Counted from the stretch's first letter, positions 1 through 8,110 are shown. The stretch: DNA of 64,000 bases from Eikenella halliae (GCF_001648475.1 NZ_LXSQ01000002.1:1-64000), one strand, 5' to 3'. Notes: generated by a model not told the origin, from the letters alone. A program made the numbers and translations.

Positions 1-75
1 TGCGGTTTGGCTGATGTTTTTGCATTGTTCGTAATAGTTTAAAGCTTTGTTCCTTAAGTCCGCAGAGTATGCCAT
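1..75 (-). CDS. IS630-family transposase, N-terminal 25 codons (runs off window)
   Basis: The reading begins MAYSADLRNKALNYYEQCKN, which I recognise as the start of neisserial IS630-type transposases (the N-terminal helix-turn-helix half that binds the element ends). The remaining protein, including any catalytic DDE residues, is outside the window, so whether the gene is intact cannot be judged. A GAAGG ribosome site lies seven bases before the ATG. Confidence 0.75.
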   Translation of the reverse strand, partial: MAYSADLRNKALNYYEQCKNISQTA

Positions 76-127
76 GGTTAGACCTTCAAAGTTGAATATT
101 GTACTATTTTGTTTTTAATTTACTATA
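1..127 (-). mobile_element. IS630-family insertion sequence, one end only
   Basis: The window opens inside an insertion sequence read on the minus strand. Its terminal sequence begins at about 127 with TATAGTAAATTAA, followed by a 52-base leader with a GAAGG ribosome site and then the transposase start at 75. The rest lies off the left edge. The terminus shares the pattern TATAGTRAATTAA with the ends of the Correia-type elements in this window. The TA at its outer edge continues into AATTTAAACC, an internal Correia-end sequence, so the element appears to have inserted at a TA inside a Correia copy. IS630 elements duplicate TA on insertion. Confidence 0.7.
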
Positions 128-220
128 AATTTAAACCAGTACAGCGTTAGCTCGCCTTGCCGTACTATCTGTACTGTCTGCGGCTCGCCGCCTTGTCCTG
201 ATTTTTGTTAATTCACTATA
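126..220. repeat. Correia-type element, left end interrupted by the IS
   Basis: The internal sequence (CAGTACAGCG, GCTCGCCTTGCCGTAC, CTGCGGCTCGCCGCCTTGTCCTG) and right end (TTAATTCACTATA) match the other Correia-type copies here. The left end lacks TATAGTGAATTA and instead abuts the IS terminus. The missing piece should lie beyond the IS, left of the window. Confidence 0.75.
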
Positions 221-222
221 AA

Positions 223-248
223 AGGCTACCTGAAACTTCAGGTAGCCT
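223..248. terminator. Inverted DUS pair downstream of moaE
   Basis: AGGCTACCTGAA at 223-234 faces TTCAGGTAGCCT at 237-248 with a two-base loop, about 20 bases beyond the moaE stop. Such inverted DUS pairs can act as rho-independent terminators in Neisseriaceae. Confidence 0.65.
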
Positions 249-267
249 CTTCAATAATTGCCAAGCG

Positions 268-714
268 TTATTTGAGCAGTTGGCGTTTGGCATCGGCCGT
301 TTGATTGTCCGGCCAGGCGGCAACCAGCTGGCCGCTGTAGAATTCCTGTTTCCAAATCGGCACTTCGGCTTTCACCGTATCGATGATATAGCGGCAGCCG
401 GCGAAGGCCATGTCGCGGTGGCCGGCGGTTACGCCCACCCACACCGCCATGTCGCCCACTTCCAAGCGACCATAGCGGTGCACGCACACGGCGGCTTCCA
501 GGCCGAAGCGGCGTTTGGCCTCCTCAATCACGGCCTGCCCCTGCCGGCGCGCCAGCTCTTCATACACGCTGTACACCAAATAATCCACGCGCTGCCCGTC
601 GTTTTGGCGGCGCACCCAGCCTTCAAAGCTGAGGAAGGCGCCGCATTGCTCGTTGTTTAAAAGCTGTTGGCGCAGGGCTTGGCTGTCTATCGCTTGTTCG
701 GTTAAGTCAAACAT
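268..714 (-). CDS. moaE: Molybdopterin synthase catalytic subunit MoaE
   Basis: A 148-residue protein that, with MoaD, puts two sulfurs into cyclic pyranopterin monophosphate to make molybdopterin (cytoplasmic). The family's key residues are visible: His79-Arg80, the HRDMAF segment near residue 99, and Lys115 and Lys122, which match the active-site lysines of E. coli MoaE. The ATG at 714 is preferred over an upstream extension because AGGAGG lies just before it and because moaD ends at 716, leaving a one-base gap. It is the last gene of the moaC-moaD-moaE run, and an inverted DUS pair follows it. Confidence 0.96.
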   Translation of the reverse strand: MFDLTEQAIDSQALRQQLLNNEQCGAFLSFEGWVRRQNDGQRVDYLVYSVYEELARRQGQAVIEEAKRRFGLEAAVCVHRYGRLEVGDMAVWVGVTAGHRDMAFAGCRYIIDTVKAEVPIWKQEFYSGQLVAAWPDNQTADAKRQLLK

Positions 715-715
715 T

Positions 716-970
716 TCAACCTCCTGCCACCGGCGGGATAAAGGCCACGATGTCGTTGGCGGCAAGCGGCCGCAGCCAGTCGGCAAACGCATGGTTTACC
801 GCCGCCCGCACGCGCTCTTGCGGCAGGGTGAAGCGGTATTGCTGCGAGAGTTGCTCGTATAAGGCCGCTGCGGTGCAGCCCTCGGCAATGTGGATTTTTT
901 CCTGTTCTTTGCCCGCCTGTTCGCGCAGGGCGGCGAAATACAGCACGGTGATTTCAACGGTTGAACTCAT
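716..970 (-). CDS. moaD: Molybdopterin synthase sulfur carrier MoaD
   Basis: An 84-residue ubiquitin-like protein ending in the double glycine (VAGG) that is adenylated and then converted to a thiocarboxylate before sulfur is handed to the MoaE site. Length and the C-terminal GG fit the family. Its start lies 17 bases inside the end of moaC and its stop is one base from the moaE start, so the three genes are almost certainly translated together. No moeB-like activating enzyme is seen in the window. Confidence 0.94.
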   Translation of the reverse strand: MSSTVEITVLYFAALREQAGKEQEKIHIAEGCTAAALYEQLSQQYRFTLPQERVRAAVNHAFADWLRPLAANDIVAFIPPVAGG

Positions 971-1424
971 GTTTGCCTCCGGATTTGTGTATTAGGCGGA
1001 TGTCTTGGATTTGGATGTCGTGGCTCAGGGCTTTGGTCATGTCGTACACCGTGAGCGCGGCCACGGATACGGCGGTAAGCGCTTCCATTTCCACGCCGGT
1101 TTTATGGCTCACGGCCACTTCGGCGCGGATGTTCAGGCCGTGCACGGCATCATCGTATTCCAGCTCCAGCTTGCAGCGCTCCAGCATCATCGGATGGCAC
1201 AGCGGAATCAGGTTGGCAGTATTTTTCGCCGCCATGATGCCGGCCAAGCGCGCCACTTCGGTAATCGCACCCTTGGCGGTTTGCCCGTTGGCCGCCTGGA
1301 TTTGGGCATACACTTCCGGCGGGAACACCACCCGCCCGGCAGCCACGGCCACACGGCGGGTGACGGCTTTGTCGCCCACGTCCACCATGCTGCTGCGGCT
1401 GTGTTGGTCTAAATGTGTCAGCAA
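954..1424 (-). CDS. moaC: Cyclic pyranopterin monophosphate synthase MoaC
   Basis: A 156-residue enzyme for the second half of step one of molybdenum cofactor synthesis, turning the MoaA product (3',8-cyclo-GTP) into cyclic pyranopterin monophosphate. Residues known from E. coli MoaC are at the same numbers: Lys51, the LCHP segment with His77, and DMTKA with Asp128 and Lys131. It leads the moaC-moaD-moaE unit and overlaps moaD by 17 bases. The region upstream is full of DUS copies and a Correia-type element, and I cannot pick out its promoter. Confidence 0.96.
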   Translation of the reverse strand: MLTHLDQHSRSSMVDVGDKAVTRRVAVAAGRVVFPPEVYAQIQAANGQTAKGAITEVARLAGIMAAKNTANLIPLCHPMMLERCKLELEYDDAVHGLNIRAEVAVSHKTGVEMEALTAVSVAALTVYDMTKALSHDIQIQDIRLIHKSGGKHEFNR

Positions 1425-1457
1425 AATTCTATCCTTGCATGAAAAACAAACTATTGG

Positions 1458-1496
1458 AGGCTACCTGAAACCTATCCGCCGGTTTTCAGGTAGCCT
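1458..1496. terminator. Inverted DUS pair between moaC and mobA
   Basis: AGGCTACCTGAAA faces TTTCAGGTAGCCT across a 13-base loop, followed by TTTCT on the plus strand. It lies downstream of mobA and upstream of moaC. Confidence 0.5.
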
Positions 1497-1637
1497 TTCT
1501 ATATTACTTTTGGCTTGCTGCAGATGAATGGGGCTACCTGAAAGCGGTGCGGCCAGGTTTCGGCTTGGCCAAAGCCCGCTTCGTTTGTTTTCAGGTAGCC
1601 TTTTGAATAAGCGCCAAGCAAACAGGCTACCTGAAAA

Positions 1638-1741
1638 TATAGTGAATTAACAAAAACCAGTACAGCGTTGGCTCGCCTTGCCGTAACGTGTGTACTGTCT
1701 GCGGCTCGCCGCCTTGTCCTGATTTTTGTTAATCCACTATA
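1638..1741. repeat. Correia-type element, 104 bp, intact
   Basis: The ends are TATAGTGAATTAACAAAAAC and a matching GTTAATCCACTATA. The core holds GCTCGCCTTGCCGTAACG and GCGGCTCGCCGCCTTGTC. The size fits the short (about 104-108 bp) form of the neisserial Correia element. It ends only five bases from the mobA stop codon, so it is probably part of the mobA mRNA tail. Confidence 0.88.
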
Positions 1742-1745
1742 CATC

Positions 1746-2351
1746 TCAGCCCGCCAACAGCCGCTCCGCCTGCTCCACCGCCCGCTCAAACTCCGGCGGC
1801 GTGTTGAAATTGCACAGCGGCAGCCATTCGTCCGGCAGCGGCACAGTGGCAAACGGTACGGTTTGCAGCCAGGCGGTTACGCGGCGCTGCCCGCTTTCCA
1901 CGTATTGGCGCAGCGGGGCGGCCAGGGCGGCAGACCAATGCGCCAATAGCGGATAATCCCGCCCGCCGCCGCTCAGCGCAGCCACGCCCTGCTGCCAAGC
2001 CGCGCTGTTTCGCGCCTGTTGCAAACAGCCTGCCACTTGCCCGGGCAGCAGCAGGGTGTCGCAAGAGAGCACATAAATGCCGGCATGGCCTTGTTCGGCC
2101 GCCAGCTCGAGCGCGGGCAGAATGGCGGACAAAGCACCCTGCCGTTCGGGCAGGGCATCGGGCAAGTATAGCGCGGGGGGGAGATTCGGGAAACGCTGCC
2201 CGGCCGAAGCAATCCACAGCGACCGGTTTGCCGCCGCGGCCAAGCGCTCAATCAGCGGCACGCCGCGAAACGGCAACAGCGGCTTGGGGCGGCCCATCCG
2301 CCGGCTGAATCCGCCACATAAAATCAGCAGCGGCTCGGTAGCAATCTCCAT
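1746..2351 (-). CDS. mobA: Molybdenum cofactor nucleotidyltransferase (MobA, with MocA-like motif)
   Basis: A 201-residue NTP-transferase fold protein. The N-terminal nucleotide-binding loop reads LCGGFSRRMGRPKPLLPF, and a later NFNTPPEF corresponds to the NxNTPxD segment. Its place after moaA-moaB and beside nitrate transport genes suggests the guanylyltransferase that makes the MGD cofactor for nitrate reductase. The loop lacks the usual MobA aspartate (RMGxDK), and the LLPFRGVPL run looks more like MocA cytidylyltransferases, so nucleotide choice is uncertain. The ATG at 2351 gives a standard length; a longer frame upstream only shadows moaB. The gap to the moaB stop is 14 bases. Confidence 0.85.
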   Translation of the reverse strand: MEIATEPLLILCGGFSRRMGRPKPLLPFRGVPLIERLAAAANRSLWIASAGQRFPNLPPALYLPDALPERQGALSAILPALELAAEQGHAGIYVLSCDTLLLPGQVAGCLQQARNSAAWQQGVAALSGGGRDYPLLAHWSAALAAPLRQYVESGQRRVTAWLQTVPFATVPLPDEWLPLCNFNTPPEFERAVEQAERLLAG

Positions 2352-2365
2352 GAGTCCGGGTTTAC

Positions 2366-2887
2366 TCACTTGCCCCAAGCATTGAACACTCGGGTGAAGC
2401 CGCAGCTGTTGATGCGCGGGTCGAGCTGCGGGGCGATGACTTTTTCCCAAGCGGTACGACAGGCGCCGGTGGAGCCGGGCAGGCAGAAAATGAGCGTGCG
2501 GTTGGCGATGCCGGCCACGGCGCGCGATTGGATGGTGGACATGCCGATTTCCTGCAAAGACACGGCGCGGAACACTTCGCCGAAGCCGGGGATGGTTTTG
2601 TCGAACAGGATTTCCACCGCATCGGGGGTGATGTCGCGCTCGAACATGCCGGTGCCGCCGGTAATCAACACAATGTCGGTTTGCGGCTCGGCAATGGCGG
2701 CGGAAACGATGGCGCGGATGTCGTAGCGCTCGTCGCGGCACCAATCACGCGCATGCAACACATGGCCGGCGGCCTGCAGGGCTTCGGCCAGGTAGTTGCC
2801 GCTGCCGTCTTCGGCGGGGCTGCGGGTGTCGGTTACGGTGAGCAGGTGGATGCGGAAGGGGCGGAATTCGGGTGCGGAGCGGTGCAT
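2366..2887 (-). CDS. moaB: Molybdopterin adenylyltransferase-type protein MoaB
   Basis: A 173-residue MoaB/Mog-family protein that adenylates molybdopterin before molybdate insertion by MoeA. The TGGTGMFERD segment, the PGFGEVFR stretch and the LPGSTGACRTAWE stretch are the recognisable substrate-binding motifs. Its ATG directly abuts the moaA stop, and its ribosome site (GGAGG) is contained in the last codons of moaA, so the two are translationally coupled. Confidence 0.93.
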   Translation of the reverse strand: MHRSAPEFRPFRIHLLTVTDTRSPAEDGSGNYLAEALQAAGHVLHARDWCRDERYDIRAIVSAAIAEPQTDIVLITGGTGMFERDITPDAVEILFDKTIPGFGEVFRAVSLQEIGMSTIQSRAVAGIANRTLIFCLPGSTGACRTAWEKVIAPQLDPRINSCGFTRVFNAWGK

Positions 2888-3874
2888 TTAGCCTCCGGTC
2901 ATGGAAAGATTGGTGATGAGGCCGACTTTTTTATCGTGCAGATAGTGGTGTTCGGGTTTTTCGGCAATGGTTTGGTGCAGATAACGGCGCAGGCCTTCGG
3001 CATCGCCTTCGCGCAGGTAGGGGCGCAGGTCGTAGGCGATACCGCCGAACAGGCACAGGTGCATTTTGCCTTGGGCGGTAACGCGCAGGCGGTTGCAGCT
3101 TTTGCAGAAATCTTCGCTGTAGGGGGCGATGAAGCCGATGCTGCCGGCGAAATCGCGGTGGAAATATTCGCGCGCGGGGCCGGCGTGCGGCTGGCGTGGC
3201 AACAGCTGCCAGCCTTGCGCCTGCAGGCCGTGTTCGATTTCGGCGGCGGAGAGGTGCTGGCTGTTGAAGAAGCTGCCGTTGTCGCCGGTTTGCATCAATT
3301 CGATGAAGCGCAAGGTTACGGGGCGCTCGCGCACGAAATCGAGCGCGTCGGCCAGCGTGCGCTCGGCGTAGCGGCGCAGCAGCAGGGTGTTTACTTTAAC
3401 GTTGCAGAAGCCTTCGGCCAGGATGTTGTCGAGCGCGCGCAGGATGTTGGTGCATTCGCGTTTGCCGGTGATTTCGAAGAATACGTCCGGGTCGAAGCTG
3501 TCGATGCTGATGTTGATTTTGTCCAGCCCGGCGGCGCGGTAGGCGGGGAAGAGTTTGGCCAGGCGGAAGGCGTTGGTGGTGAGCGCCACGTTTTCAATCA
3601 GCGGGTTGGCTTTGCATACGGCGATGATGTCGGCCAAATCGCGGCGCAAGGTAGGCTCGCCGCCGGTGAGGCGGATTTTGCGCGTGCCTGCGGCAGCAAA
3701 TACGCCTACCAGGGTTTCGATTTCGGGCAGGGTGAGTTCGTCGGGCTTGGCTTTGCCTTGGTAGCCGTCGGGCAGGCAGTAGGTGCAGCGGTAGTTGCAC
3801 AGGTCGGTAACCGACAGCCGCAGGTAGCTCAGGCGGCGGTTGTAGGGGTCGGTGAGTGTGTGGGGCTGGGTCAT
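2888..3874 (-). CDS. moaA: GTP 3',8-cyclase MoaA
   Basis: A 328-residue radical SAM enzyme that cyclises GTP in the first step of molybdenum cofactor synthesis. Cys26, Cys30 and Cys33 (CNYRCTYC) hold the radical SAM cluster and GGEP follows at 71-74. Cys257, Cys260 and Cys274 form the second cluster site near the substrate. The protein ends in Gly-Gly, as MoaA proteins need for activity. It leads the moaA-moaB-mobA unit. A long open frame on the other strand over this gene is a shadow. Confidence 0.97.
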   Translation of the reverse strand: MTQPHTLTDPYNRRLSYLRLSVTDLCNYRCTYCLPDGYQGKAKPDELTLPEIETLVGVFAAAGTRKIRLTGGEPTLRRDLADIIAVCKANPLIENVALTTNAFRLAKLFPAYRAAGLDKINISIDSFDPDVFFEITGKRECTNILRALDNILAEGFCNVKVNTLLLRRYAERTLADALDFVRERPVTLRFIELMQTGDNGSFFNSQHLSAAEIEHGLQAQGWQLLPRQPHAGPAREYFHRDFAGSIGFIAPYSEDFCKSCNRLRVTAQGKMHLCLFGGIAYDLRPYLREGDAEGLRRYLHQTIAEKPEHHYLHDKKVGLITNLSMTGG

Positions 3875-3924
3875 GATGGTTTCTGTTTGGTGTGTTGGTT
3901 TAATTTATATTATTTGCGGGGTAA

Positions 3925-3965
3925 AGGCTACCTGAAACTCGGACGGCCGGGTTTTCAGGTAGCCT
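3925..3965. terminator. Inverted DUS pair after moeA
   Basis: AGGCTACCTGAA and TTTCAGGTAGCCT face each other about 70 bases beyond the moeA stop on the minus strand. They separate moeA from the moaA unit. Confidence 0.6.
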
Positions 3966-4033
3966 TATTTGCCCCAAAAGGCATACGGGCTACCTGAAAA
4001 TATGCCAAGCGATTTCAGGCAGCCGCTCCGGCT

Positions 4034-5260
4034 TTACAAAAATGTTTCGGCGAAAGGCTGCACGGTGACTTCCGCGCCGGCGGGCAGCGAGCCGCTTTCG
4101 GCGGGGATGACCAAGTAGGCATTGGCGCGGCTCACCTGATAAATACGGTGCGAATCCTGGCTGCCGCAGGGGGCGGCCAGCCAAGTGCCGTCTTCCTGAC
4201 GGCTGATGATACCACGCTGGATGTCGGTGCGGCTGTGGTTTTTCTTCACCGGCTCGGCCAGTTTGGCCGTAAAGCGCACGGGCTGCGGGATTTCGGCCGC
4301 GCCGCACAGCTGCCACAGGGCGGCTTTGAGGAAAATATCGAAGCCCACAAAGCCGGACACCGGGTTGCCCGGCAGGCCGAAGCACCAAGTGGTCATGATT
4401 TGGCCGAACACGAAGGGTTTGCCCGGTTTGAGGGCGACTTTGTAGTGATGGATGCTGCCCACGCGCTCCACGGCCTCGCGCATGAAATCGTAATCGCCCA
4501 CGGAAACGCCGCCGGTGGTAATCAGTACGTCGGCCTGGTTGATGACTTTATTCAGCATTTTCAACACGTCTTCCAGCCGGTCGGCCACTTGGCCGAAGTC
4601 GATTACGTCCACCGGCAGGGGCGCGAGCCGCGCCATCAGCATATAGCGGTTGCTGTCGTAGATGCGGTCGGTGCGGCTGCCGGCCGTGCCCGGTTCGAGC
4701 AGTTCGTCGCCGCTGGAGAGTACGGCCACACGCAATTTGCGGCGCACTGCAATTTCAGCAAAGCCCAGGGCGGCCAGCAGCATGATGTCGGCCTGGCGCA
4801 GAATCCGCCCGGCCTGCAACACGGTATCGCCCGCTGCGATTTCTTCGCCTCGGCGGCGGATATTGCCGCCCCCGGCCGCATCTTTTTCCAAACGGATCAC
4901 GCCGTCTTGCAACTGCACGTTTTCTTGAATCACGATGCTGGTGCAGCCTTCGGGCACCACTGCGCCGGTCATGATGCGCACGCAGCTATCGGCAGGCAGG
5001 CTACCTGAAAACGGCTGCCCGGCCACCGATTCACCCGCTATTTTCCATTCGCTGCCCGCCGCCGCGGCCACGGGCAGGGCGTAGCCGTCCATGGCGGAAA
5101 TATCGGCGGGCGGAATGCTCACCGGCGCGGCCACATCTTGCGCCAGCACGCGCCCCACTGCCGACACCAGCGGCACGGTTTCAGTTTCCAAGGGCTTTTG
5201 CGCGGCGGCGATTTTATCGTGAATCAGGGCTTGCAGTTCGTGAACGGGGGTGAGTGCCAT
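4034..5260 (-). CDS. moeA: Molybdopterin molybdenumtransferase MoeA
   Basis: A 408-residue enzyme that inserts molybdate into adenylated molybdopterin. Family motifs are clear: SAMDGYA near residue 55, IMTGAVVPEG near 96, the MoCF-type TTGGVSVGDYD and PGNPVSGF farther on. Length is typical. A DUS inside the gene (about 4998-5009) is read as FSGSLP, which slightly remodels a loop just before the MTGA motif. It is transcribed alone, with inverted DUS pairs on both sides, but shares its pathway with moaABCDE and mobA next door. Confidence 0.96.
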   Translation of the reverse strand: MALTPVHELQALIHDKIAAAQKPLETETVPLVSAVGRVLAQDVAAPVSIPPADISAMDGYALPVAAAAGSEWKIAGESVAGQPFSGSLPADSCVRIMTGAVVPEGCTSIVIQENVQLQDGVIRLEKDAAGGGNIRRRGEEIAAGDTVLQAGRILRQADIMLLAALGFAEIAVRRKLRVAVLSSGDELLEPGTAGSRTDRIYDSNRYMLMARLAPLPVDVIDFGQVADRLEDVLKMLNKVINQADVLITTGGVSVGDYDFMREAVERVGSIHHYKVALKPGKPFVFGQIMTTWCFGLPGNPVSGFVGFDIFLKAALWQLCGAAEIPQPVRFTAKLAEPVKKNHSRTDIQRGIISRQEDGTWLAAPCGSQDSHRIYQVSRANAYLVIPAESGSLPAGAEVTVQPFAETFL

Positions 5261-5313
5261 GACGGGTATCCTTAATCGGTAGAAATAACGGGGTAGGCGG
5301 CCAAACGGTTAAA

Positions 5314-5351
5314 AGGCTACCTGAAAACCTTGCGGCCTTTTCAGGTAGCCT
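5314..5351. terminator. Inverted DUS pair after the first nitrate transporter
   Basis: AGGCTACCTGAAA and TTTCAGGTAGCCT face each other immediately beyond the stop of the transporter at 5358-6737. Confidence 0.6.
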
Positions 5352-5357
5352 GCCGTT

Positions 5358-6737
5358 TTAGCACTTGGCTTCGGCGTTTTTACGGGCGTAGTACCACCAG
5401 TTGAGCCCGGCGCAGATGATGTAGAACAGGATGAAGCCGATCATCGCGCCGTCCACATTGCCCAGCAGGGCCAGCGAAGTGCCGAAACTTTTGGGGATGA
5501 AGAAGCCGCCGTAGCCGGCAAAAGCGGCGGTGAAGCCGATAACGGCGGCAGCTTCGCGGTTGGCATGCTGCACACAATCTTCTTGCGGGATTTCGCCGCA
5601 GTCGGCACGTTTTTGGTGGAAGCCTAGGAAAATCTGCGGCACTTGCACGAAGGTGGAAGCATTACCGATGCCGCTCAAAGCGAACAACACCATGAAGCAC
5701 ACGAAGAAGCCCACGAAGTTGCCGTTGCCGTTGGCGGGCAAGAACAGCATCACGCCGAGCACGCCGATAATCATGCCCACAAACACGATCTGCGTGGTGC
5801 GCGCACCGCCGCCGAGTTTTTTGCATACCCAGCCGCCTGCGGAGCGGGTGAGTGCGCCCACTAAGGGGCCTAGGAAAGCATATTTGGCGGGATTGATTGC
5901 CGGAAACAACAGTTTAATCAAGAACGGGAAACCAGCAGAGAATCCGAGGAAGGAACCGAAAGTGCCCAAATAAAGGATGCACATAATCCAGTTGTGCTTG
6001 CGCGAAAAAATAACAGACTGTTCTTTAAAGCTGGATTTGGCGCTGGCCAAATCGTTCATGCCGAACCAGGCTGCCAAAGTAGCCAAGATAATAAACGGCA
6101 CCCACACAAAACCGGCGTTTTGCAGCCAAATTTGCACGGTTTCGTTGTTTTTCATCATGGTTTGCGGTTCGCCGCCCAACGCACCGAACAGGCTGGCGGT
6201 AATGGCCAACGGTACGACGAACTGCACGGCGGATACGCCGAGGTTGCCCAAGCCGGCATTTAAGCCGAGCGCACTGCCTTTTTCCGCTTTGGGGAAGAAG
6301 AAGCTGATGTTGGCCATACTGGAGGAGAAGTTGCCGCCGCCGAAACCACACAGCAGGGCAAGAATCACCATGGTGCTGTAGCTGGTAGTCGGGTCTTGCA
6401 CGGCAAAACCGATGCCCAGTGCGGGCAGCAACAGGCTGGCGGTGGTAATCGTGGTCCATTTTCGGCCGCCGAAAATCGGCACCATGAAGGAATAAAACGC
6501 CCGAAGTGTCGAACCGGATAAAGCGGGCAAAGCAGCCAGCCAGAATAATTGGTTTTTACTGAAATTAAAGCCGATATTGGGTAGGTTTAGAATGGTTACG
6601 CTCCATACCTGCCACATGGCAAAAGCCAAAAACAGCGCGGGGATGGAAATCCACAAATTGCGCCGTGCGATTTTACGGCCGGTGTTTTGCCAGAATTCGG
6701 GATCTTCCGGCCGCCAGTCTTGAATCAAATGGGACAT
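5358..6737 (-). CDS. narK: Nitrate/nitrite transporter, NarK family (NarK2/NarU-like)
   Basis: A 459-residue major facilitator protein with about 12 membrane segments. The N-terminal DWxPEDPEFW segment, FYSFMVPIFGGRKWT, and the glycine-rich GFGGGNFSSSMANI and GLGNLGVSAVQ runs are typical of the NarK2/NarU branch, usually assigned to nitrate/nitrite exchange. It lies 122 bases after the second transporter and next to the molybdenum cofactor genes and narXL, so it likely serves respiratory nitrate reduction. A more hydrophilic insertion with CGEIPQEDC falls before the last two helices. Whether it shares a promoter with its neighbour is unclear, since an inverted DUS pair separates them. Confidence 0.94.
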   Translation of the reverse strand: MSHLIQDWRPEDPEFWQNTGRKIARRNLWISIPALFLAFAMWQVWSVTILNLPNIGFNFSKNQLFWLAALPALSGSTLRAFYSFMVPIFGGRKWTTITTASLLLPALGIGFAVQDPTTSYSTMVILALLCGFGGGNFSSSMANISFFFPKAEKGSALGLNAGLGNLGVSAVQFVVPLAITASLFGALGGEPQTMMKNNETVQIWLQNAGFVWVPFIILATLAAWFGMNDLASAKSSFKEQSVIFSRKHNWIMCILYLGTFGSFLGFSAGFPFLIKLLFPAINPAKYAFLGPLVGALTRSAGGWVCKKLGGGARTTQIVFVGMIIGVLGVMLFLPANGNGNFVGFFVCFMVLFALSGIGNASTFVQVPQIFLGFHQKRADCGEIPQEDCVQHANREAAAVIGFTAAFAGYGGFFIPKSFGTSLALLGNVDGAMIGFILFYIICAGLNWWYYARKNAEAKC

Positions 6738-6810
6738 ACGTTTTCCTATGGGTTGTGAAAATTCAGCGTTTTTCGGGTGGTACGGTTTAGGGCGGAGGCT
6801 ACCTGAAAAA

Positions 6811-6850
6811 AGGCTACCTGAAAAGCCAGCTTGCGGTTTTCAGGTAGCCT
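6811..6850. terminator. Inverted DUS pair between the two nitrate transporters
   Basis: Facing DUS copies lie ten bases beyond the stop of the gene at 6860-8110, with another single DUS next to them near 6798. Confidence 0.5.
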
Positions 6851-6859
6851 TCAGACGGA

Positions 6860-8110
6860 TTATTGCTCACGTTTGGATTTGAAAGAGAAGTGCATCCAAA
6901 CCAGCGATACGCACACCGTGCCGTAGAGCAGCATGAAGGTGGTGGATCGGATGCCGGTGAGGTCGAGTAACATACCGAACATAATCGGCAGGAGGAAGCC
7001 GCCCAAGCCGCCGGCCAGGCCGACGATGCCGGATACCGTGCCGATGTCGTTCGGGTAGTCGTCGGCCACGAATTTGAATACGGAGGCTTTGCCCACCGCC
7101 ATGGCGATACCGGCGGTAAACATCAAAACGGTAAACAGCACCACGTTCAGGCCGATGTGCAGGCTTTGCGGGCCGTGCGTGGTGGCAATCACGAGGTCGG
7201 TTTGCGGGTAGGACAGGATAAAGAAGCACACCCACAGCACCCACATCACACCCCAGGTAACCTTATAGGCGCCGTATTTGTCTGATAACCAGCCACCCAT
7301 TGCGCGCAATACGCCACCGGGCAGGGAGAAGCAGGCAGCCAGCATACCGGCGGCAGCGATACTCAGGCCGTATTCGTTGATGTAGTATTTGGTCATCCAC
7401 AGAGCCAATGCCACATAGCCGCCGAACACCACAGAATAATACTGGCTGTAACGCAGCACGCCGGGGTCTTTCAGCATGGCCAGCTGGTCGGCGAGCGAGG
7501 CTTTGGGCGCGGTATTGGGGTTGTGCGGGGTGGGGTAGGTGGTGAACCAGAACAATACGGCGGTAGCGGCCATAATGGCGGCGTACACTTTCGGCACGAT
7601 GACCCAGGCAGCCGCACCGGCACCGGCCGCAGCCGAATATTTAATCAGCGCGGGGGCAACGAATTTGTTGATGGCGCTACCGGCATTGCCCGCGCCGAAA
7701 ATGCCCATGGCCAGGCCCTGCTGGTGTTTCGGAAACCAGCGCGCCACATAGGGGGTGCCCACGGAGAAAGAACCGCCGGCCAAGCCCATCATCAGGCCGA
7801 TGGCGATGAAGTGCCAGTAGTGGGTGGCGTAGCTCATCAGGAAGATGGCGGGCACGGAAAGCAGCATTAATACAAACATTACAATACGGCCGCCGAATTT
7901 GTCGGTCCAGATGCCCAGCGGCACGCGGATGAGCGAGCCAGAGAGTACCGGCACGGCCATCAGGATACCGGTTTGCGTTTCGTTCAGGCCGAGCTGCTCC
8001 TGCACTTTCACGCCAACAATCGCCAGCATCATCCAAATCATGAAGCAGACTGTGAAGGCAAACGTGCTGAAAATAAGCACGGAGTAGCGTTTGTAATTTT
8101 CTGATTTCAT
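6860..8110 (-). CDS. narK: Nitrate/nitrite transporter, NarK family (NarK1-like)
   Basis: A 416-residue major facilitator protein with 12 predicted membrane segments. MAVPVLSGSLIRVPLG and LGIWTDKFGGR (loop 2-3) and the GLAGGSFSVGTPYVARWFP stretch match the NarK1 branch, thought to bring in nitrate with protons. Having a NarK1-like and a NarK2-like protein side by side is known in other nitrate respirers and gives nitrate uptake plus nitrite exit. It diverges from narX across 8111-8432, where nitrate control by NarL would be expected. Confidence 0.94.
   Translation of the reverse strand: MKSENYKRYSVLIFSTFAFTVCFMIWMMLAIVGVKVQEQLGLNETQTGILMAVPVLSGSLIRVPLGIWTDKFGGRIVMFVLMLLSVPAIFLMSYATHYWHFIAIGLMMGLAGGSFSVGTPYVARWFPKHQQGLAMGIFGAGNAGSAINKFVAPALIKYSAAAGAGAAAWVIVPKVYAAIMAATAVLFWFTTYPTPHNPNTAPKASLADQLAMLKDPGVLRYSQYYSVVFGGYVALALWMTKYYINEYGLSIAAAGMLAACFSLPGGVLRAMGGWLSDKYGAYKVTWGVMWVLWVCFFILSYPQTDLVIATTHGPQSLHIGLNVVLFTVLMFTAGIAMAVGKASVFKFVADDYPNDIGTVSGIVGLAGGLGGFLLPIMFGMLLDLTGIRSTTFMLLYGTVCVSLVWMHFSFKSKREQ

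Larger units (their letters stand above)
1425..1745. other. Intergenic region of DUS copies and a Correia-type element
   Basis: No gene is visible. There is an inverted DUS pair at 1458-1496, another facing pair between about 1532 and 1602, a single DUS near 1624 and a Correia-type element at 1638-1741. The pairs lie downstream of mobA on the minus strand and may end that transcript. Confidence 0.7.

Noticed and set aside
2528..3997. 489-codon open frame on the plus strand
   Set aside because: Antisense to moaA and moaB, which have full family motifs; low-complexity translation typical of a GC-rich shadow.
3875..5357. Molybdenum cofactor riboswitch near moaA or moeA
   Set aside because: The leaders are short and filled with DUS; no conserved riboswitch core was visible.
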